This document shows positions 7,411 to 10,210 of a DNA stretch of 10,210 bases, in pieces. Numbering within the stretch: position 1 is the stretch's first letter; the number at the start of each line of letters is the position of its first letter. Source of the stretch: Chlamydiota bacterium (GTDB taxonomy: Bacteria > Auribacterota > UBA3054 > B51-G9). The notes below the pieces were generated by a model. The model made no database searches. It saw only the letters and a list, made by a program, of their open reading frames with translations, and was not told where the DNA came from. Location of the stretch: assembly GCA_003648225.1 (NCBI GenBank), contig QMOL01000075.1, positions 1-10,210 of the forward strand, written 5' to 3'. The translations under genes and the position numbers were made by a program.

Positions 7411-7496
7411 TCTCATACCGTTGGCTGATGGTTATTTTCCGACTTCAATGAGGTTTGCTACAGCCGGCATCCAAAAAGCCTGATATTTCCTGCGTC

Positions 7497-7525
7497 TTGT
7501 TTTACAAATACGTCTTTGGTATAAT
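7497..7525 (+). promoter_or_regulatory. Promoter of the hydrolase-like gene and ispG
   Basis: TTGTTT (7497-7502), a 17-bp spacer and TATAAT (7520-7525) with an upstream TGG make a good extended -10 promoter. Transcription would start near 7532, leaving about 106 nt before ATG 7638. The core TTTGGTATAAT is the same as in the promoters of the membrane kinase and the exported phosphoesterase. Confidence 0.55.
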
Positions 7526-7562
7526 AAAAAAGAATATAAATGAACTTAGGAAATGATTTTAA

Positions 7563-7576
7563 ACTTAAATTTAAGT
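7563..7576. repeat. 14-bp perfect palindrome in the leader
   Basis: ACTTAAATTTAAGT equals its own reverse complement. It sits about 31 bp after the predicted transcript start, a position from which a bound repressor could block elongation. It is made almost wholly of A and T, so chance is more likely than for a mixed sequence. Confidence 0.4.
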
Positions 7577-7595
7577 ATACATCTCTTATTGCGAT

Positions 7596-7609
7596 ACAAA
7601 TGTATTTGT
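7596..7609. repeat. Inverted repeat ACAAAT-gt-ATTTGT
   Basis: Two perfect 6-bp arms are separated by two bases, 20 bp after the first palindrome of the same leader. The right arm includes the possible GTG start at 7608. It may be a second protein-binding site; a two-base loop is too small for an RNA hairpin unless the inner pairs open. Confidence 0.35.
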
Positions 7610-7637
7610 GCCGCATAAAGGGATTATTTATTATATT

Positions 7638-8303
7638 ATGTCTTTGGATAAACATAATCATCATGTAATAATAGTTTCAGGTTTCTGTGATTCGGGGAAG
7701 CGCAATAAAATCATCGCCAACTCTCTCGAAGAAGCGGGTTTAGTTCCTCATGTTTTTAAATACTCCGTGAAGGAATGGACTATTGATCGCGCAGCTATGA
7801 TGCTTGGAGTTTTTGTGGATACAGAAATTGTAAAAGACGAAACAAATATTGCGGTCAGTTTTCTTAGTTATGAATTCGGAAGTCTGGTCACCCGATATTA
7901 CGTTAGTCACTACAAACTTCTTCCGGCAAGAAGATGCCTTATTATTTCGGACCCGTTTCACAAATCCGATAAATACAGAAATAAAAAAATCGGCTGGCTG
8001 GGACATTATCGATATGGTGTTCCTCTCACTCAACTTGCGGAAGGGCCGCATGGATTCCCGACTTTCTGTGGAATTCCACCGATACCGTTCGGGGTAATTG
8101 TTACGGGAACTAAAGCTCCACGAAAAGGCGGAATATATAACAATCAGGAAATTCACGATTCACTTTATGTTCCGCGATATATGCTTAAGGAAGCGCGGGA
8201 AGTCATTTACACTCCGCTGACCTGTAAAAAAGCATTAACGATAAAACCGGTGCTTAATCTTGCGACTTCATTTTTACAGCACGGATGGTTTAAAGGAAAT
8301 TAA
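7638..8303 (+). CDS. Alpha/beta-hydrolase-fold protein, probably catalytically inactive
   Basis: A 221-residue cytosolic-looking protein, without signal peptide, that follows the outline of small lipase-like alpha/beta hydrolases: strand and turn HVIIVSGF (9-16, usually ending HG), a helix ANSLEEAGL, nucleophile-elbow region SYEFGSLVTRYY (77-88), IISDPFHKSD (102-111, compare APPNQGS), FGVIVTGTK (151-159), and a C-terminal FLQHGWF (212-218). Aligned to GHSMGG, the nucleophile Ser is Glu79. The usual VTH histidine aligns with Cys196 (LTCKK), and the acid position reads NQE (169-171). The triad is therefore apparently lost while the fold remains. I use ATG 7638, which starts just before the first strand; GTG 7608 would add ten residues. 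Neither has a well-spaced ribosome site. It ends 3 bp before ispG, so the two are likely co-transcribed. Its role is unknown; a binding or scaffold function is inferred. Confidence 0.8.
   Translation: MSLDKHNHHVIIVSGFCDSGKRNKIIANSLEEAGLVPHVFKYSVKEWTIDRAAMMLGVFVDTEIVKDETNIAVSFLSYEFGSLVTRYYVSHYKLLPARRCLIISDPFHKSDKYRNKKIGWLGHYRYGVPLTQLAEGPHGFPTFCGIPPIPFGVIVTGTKAPRKGGIYNNQEIHDSLYVPRYMLKEAREVIYTPLTCKKALTIKPVLNLATSFLQHGWFKGN
8292..8297 (+). promoter_or_regulatory. ispG ribosome binding site
   Basis: AAAGGA lies 9 nt before ATG 8307 and is inside the last codons of the upstream gene, which supports translation of ispG from a shared message. It is the clearest Shine-Dalgarno sequence in the window. 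Confidence 0.65.
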
Positions 8304-8306
8304 ATA

Positions 8307-9395
8307 ATGCTTTTTAATAAAAGAAATAAGACAAGAGTTGTTAAGATAGGAAATGTTCCGGTTGGAGGAACAAATTTAATATCGGTGCAGTCAATGACCA
8401 ATACCGATACACGAAACGCGACTGGAACACTCGAACAGATCAACAGAATCCATAAGCTCGGAGGTGATATTGTTCGAGTAGCTGTGCCGGATATTAAAGC
8501 GGCAGAAGCATTACCGGAAATTGTGAATAATTCTCCCATACCGGTAGTTGCCGATATACATTTTGACTATCGGTTGGCATTAAAAGCCATTGAAGCCGGT
8601 GTAGCAAAACTAAGAATCAACCCCGGGAATATTGGTGATAGAAAAAATGTTGAAATAGTCGCTCAAGCGGCAATTGAAAAAAATGTGCCCATCAGAATCG
8701 GCGTTAACGCGGGCAGTTTGGAAAATGAGCTTGCTCAGGCGGTTCGTGAAAAAAGAATCTCGCTCGGTGAAGCAATGTGCAGAAGCGCACTTGCTCAGGC
8801 AGCGATTCTTGAAGAATGTGATTTTCACGACATTATTATCAGCGTGAAAGCAAGTTCTGTTCAGGAAACTTTTGAAGCGTATAAAAAATTAGCTGAATTG
8901 TGTGATTATCCTCTGCATATCGGAATTACCGAGGCAGGTTCGGCAAATACCGGAATAATTAAATCTTCCGTTGGAATCGGCGCGCTGCTCGCTGAAGGTA
9001 TTGGGGATACAATTCGCGTTTCTCTCACCGGACCACCGGAAGAAGAAATTATTGTAGGTCGGAAAATCCTGCAATCGCTTGGATTAAGACCCTACGGTCC
9101 GGAAATTATTAGTTGTCCAACCTGTGGACGAACGGAAGTTGATGTACTGAAAATTTCCAAAGAATTGGAAGAGAAAATAAAAAATAATACGGAAATTAAT
9201 AAAAAAAATTGCAAAATCGCCGTGATGGGTTGCGTGGTGAACGGACCCGGCGAAGCGAGTTCAGCAGACATCGGATTTGCGGGCGGAAAAGATTGTGGAA
9301 TTATTTTCAGAAACGGCGAAAAGATATGTAAAGTTTCTGCAGAAAATGCGGTGAATAAATTAATTGAAATATTGAAAAAATGTGAAACAGACTAA
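8307..9395 (+). CDS. ispG: 4-hydroxy-3-methylbut-2-enyl-diphosphate synthase
   Basis: A [4Fe-4S] enzyme of the MEP isoprenoid pathway that reductively opens methylerythritol cyclodiphosphate to HMBPP in the cytoplasm. The 362-residue product matches the short, two-domain bacterial form without the inserted domain of plant and some bacterial enzymes. The TIM-barrel part shows SVQSMTNTDTRN (26-37), IVRVAVPD (55-62), VVADIHFDYRLAL (80-92) and KLRINPGNIG (101-110). The cluster domain has CPTCGR (Cys270, Cys273) and MGCVVNGPGEA with Cys309 and Glu316, the four expected ligands. It has a good ribosome site and begins 3 bp after the hydrolase-like gene. pyrE follows after 26 bp. A nine-base tandem repeat spans its stop codon. 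No other MEP gene is in the window. Confidence 0.97.
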   Translation: MLFNKRNKTRVVKIGNVPVGGTNLISVQSMTNTDTRNATGTLEQINRIHKLGGDIVRVAVPDIKAAEALPEIVNNSPIPVVADIHFDYRLALKAIEAGVAKLRINPGNIGDRKNVEIVAQAAIEKNVPIRIGVNAGSLENELAQAVREKRISLGEAMCRSALAQAAILEECDFHDIIISVKASSVQETFEAYKKLAELCDYPLHIGITEAGSANTGIIKSSVGIGALLAEGIGDTIRVSLTGPPEEEIIVGRKILQSLGLRPYGPEIISCPTCGRTEVDVLKISKELEEKIKNNTEINKKNCKIAVMGCVVNGPGEASSADIGFAGGKDCGIIFRNGEKICKVSAENAVNKLIEILKKCETD

Positions 9396-9404
9396 ACAGA
9401 CTAA
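9387..9404 (+). repeat. 9-bp tandem duplication over the ispG stop
   Basis: ACAGACTAA occurs twice in a row (9387-9395 and 9396-9404), and a related ACAAATAA follows. The first copy contains the ispG stop codon and the second provides another TAA. It looks like a small slippage duplication in the spacer before pyrE, without obvious function. Confidence 0.6.
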
Positions 9405-9421
9405 ACAAATAAACATAAAAA

Positions 9422-9988
9422 ATGGACATTATCAAAGTTTTCAAAGAATGTAACGCTCTGCTTGAAGGGCATTTTATTTTAAGTTCGGGATTGCACAGTA
9501 ATAAATACCTGCAATGCGCTAAAGTATTGCAATATCCCGACATTGCGAGTATCATAGGTGAAGAAATTGCCGAAAATTTCGCAACAACTCAAGTTGATAT
9601 TATCGTAGGTCCCGCAATGGGCGGCGTGATTATCGCGCAGGAAGTCGGGCGCGCATTATCAACAAGAACAATTTTCTCCGAACGGGAAAACGGGGAAATG
9701 ACTTTTCGCCGCGGTTTCGAAGTTAAGCCTGGTGAAAAAGCAATTGTTGTTGAAGACGTAATTACAACCGGTGGTTCCGCGAAAGAAGTCGCTGAAATGT
9801 TAAAGTCGCGCGGCGTTGAAGTTATCGCGGTTGCATCAATAATTGACCGTAGCAATGGAACAGCGGATTTTGGTGTCCCCTTTCATTCGCTCGCGAAAGT
9901 GGAGGTTGAAACTTACAAACCGGAAGAATGTCCAATGTGCAAATCGGGTGATGAAGCGGTAAAACCCGGCAGCCGCGGATTAAAGTAG
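9422..9988 (+). CDS. pyrE: Orotate phosphoribosyltransferase
   Basis: It joins orotate to PRPP to form OMP, the fifth step of de novo pyrimidine synthesis, in the cytoplasm. The 188-residue product has the type I PRTase fold: HFILSSGLHSNKYLQC (17-32), VGPAMGGVI (62-70), the FSERENGEMTFRRGF flexible-loop region (85-99) and the PRPP loop VVEDVITTGGSA (109-120). The C-terminus has a CPMC cysteine pair (170-173) and ends PGSRGL, a layout familiar from the shorter bacterial PyrE group. All key residues are present and length is normal. There is no Shine-Dalgarno sequence before ATG 9422; the upstream bases are A-rich. The 26-bp gap to ispG suggests one operon although the pathways are unrelated. 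Confidence 0.96.
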   Translation: MDIIKVFKECNALLEGHFILSSGLHSNKYLQCAKVLQYPDIASIIGEEIAENFATTQVDIIVGPAMGGVIIAQEVGRALSTRTIFSERENGEMTFRRGFEVKPGEKAIVVEDVITTGGSAKEVAEMLKSRGVEVIAVASIIDRSNGTADFGVPFHSLAKVEVETYKPEECPMCKSGDEAVKPGSRGLK

Positions 9989-10006
9989 CCAAACATCTCA
10001 TTTTGG

Positions 10007-10030
10007 GTCGAAGTGAGGTACTCAATCGAC
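10007..10030. repeat. Interrupted hairpin between pyrE and argS
   Basis: GTCG-aag-TGAG-gta-CTCA-at-CGAC forms two 4-bp stems separated by a small internal loop. It lies in the 78-bp gap between pyrE and argS. No T-tract follows, so it is not a typical rho-independent terminator; it may be an RNA structure or a weak binding site. Confidence 0.35.
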
Positions 10031-10066
10031 AATTTATGTTGACTGAATTTGATAAAACTATAAAGT

Positions 10067-10210
10067 ATGAAAGAAAAAATATTAACAGCTCTGACTGAAA
10101 CTGTTACCGAATTGCTAAACAATCCGAATGACGAGATTAAATTAGCGTTAACGGATCCTAAAGACAATTCGCACGGAGATTTTTCTACTAATGCGGCGAT
10201 GATCATCGCG
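10067..10210 (+). CDS. argS: Arginyl-tRNA synthetase, N-terminal fragment
   Basis: Only the first 48 codons are in the window; the gene continues past the right edge. The translation starts MKEKILTALTETVTELL and contains LTDPKDNSHGDFSTNAAM, the conserved PxDxxHGDFxTNxAM signature of the class I arginyl-tRNA synthetase N-terminal additional domain, which recognises the D-loop of tRNA-Arg. The HIGH and KMSKS motifs would lie downstream. ATG 10067 places the domain at the expected distance from the start. No clear ribosome site or promoter is visible; TTGACT (10039-10044) has poor spacing to TATAAA. The gap after pyrE is 78 bp. Confidence 0.92.
   Translation, partial: MKEKILTALTETVTELLNNPNDEIKLALTDPKDNSHGDFSTNAAMIIA

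Larger units (their letters stand above)
7275..7607. other. Divergent intergenic region
   Basis: It separates the minus-strand phosphoesterase from the plus-strand hydrolase-like gene. It holds the heptad repeats (to 7295), an extended -10 for each direction (7382-7391 minus, 7516-7525 plus), and two palindromes after the plus-strand start. A GC-richer islet at about 7414-7485 stands out from its AT-rich surroundings; in one plus frame it reads PLADGYFPTSMRFATAGIQK before a stop. I do not recognise that peptide. No tRNA or rho-independent terminator is visible. Confidence 0.6.

Noticed and set aside
7740..8156. 138-codon minus-strand open frame opposite the hydrolase-like gene
   Set aside because: The plus frame shows clear fold landmarks, and the antisense translation is low in recognisable features.
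10039..10066. TTGACT...TATAAA as an argS promoter
   Set aside because: The spacer is only 14 bp, outside the usual range, and no better pair is visible.
1..10210. tRNA, rRNA, CRISPR, insertion sequence or prophage features
   Set aside because: I saw no T-loop-like sequences in a cloverleaf context, no regularly spaced repeats, and no transposase, integrase or phage motifs on either strand.

Overview
The window comes from an AT-rich bacterium whose genes are mostly housekeeping. It makes isoprenoids by the MEP pathway (ispG), makes its own tryptophan (trpC, trpF) and pyrimidines (pyrE), and exports a large enzyme through a signal peptide. Promoters look like ordinary sigma70 types, several with an extended -10. 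Shine-Dalgarno sequences are weak or missing before many starts. Together this suggests an uncultured Gram-negative-like lineage, but I cannot name the phylum from sequence alone.

Left part (1-1320, minus strand): the N-terminal part of a membrane sensor histidine kinase that runs off the left edge. Its reading frame breaks at a run of seven A's (1051-1057). Divergent from it, a good promoter (1453-1481) drives trpC (1523-2290), followed after 94 bp by trpF (2385-3002). These enzymes catalyse two consecutive steps of tryptophan synthesis. Next comes a soluble PAS/histidine kinase/receiver hybrid protein (3117-4676).

Middle (4671-7274, minus strand): one 867-residue exported protein combining a calcineurin-like phosphoesterase, a GH71/GH99-like barrel and a C-terminal CBM9-like domain. 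Its end overlaps the hybrid kinase by 6 bp, tail to tail. A 333-bp or longer intergenic stretch (from 7275) follows, holding divergent extended -10 promoters, palindromes and a short GC-richer islet.

Right part (plus strand): an alpha/beta-hydrolase-fold protein that appears to have lost its catalytic triad (7638-8303), then ispG three bases later, pyrE, and the start of argS at the right edge. Tight spacing suggests that the hydrolase-like gene and ispG, and perhaps pyrE, are co-transcribed.

I found no mobile element, CRISPR array, tRNA or rRNA, and no clear new multi-gene system. The points most worth following up are the phosphoesterase-GH-CBM9 fusion, the degenerate hydrolase linked to ispG, the frame break in the membrane kinase, and short AT-rich repeats that appear to have entered coding sequence.
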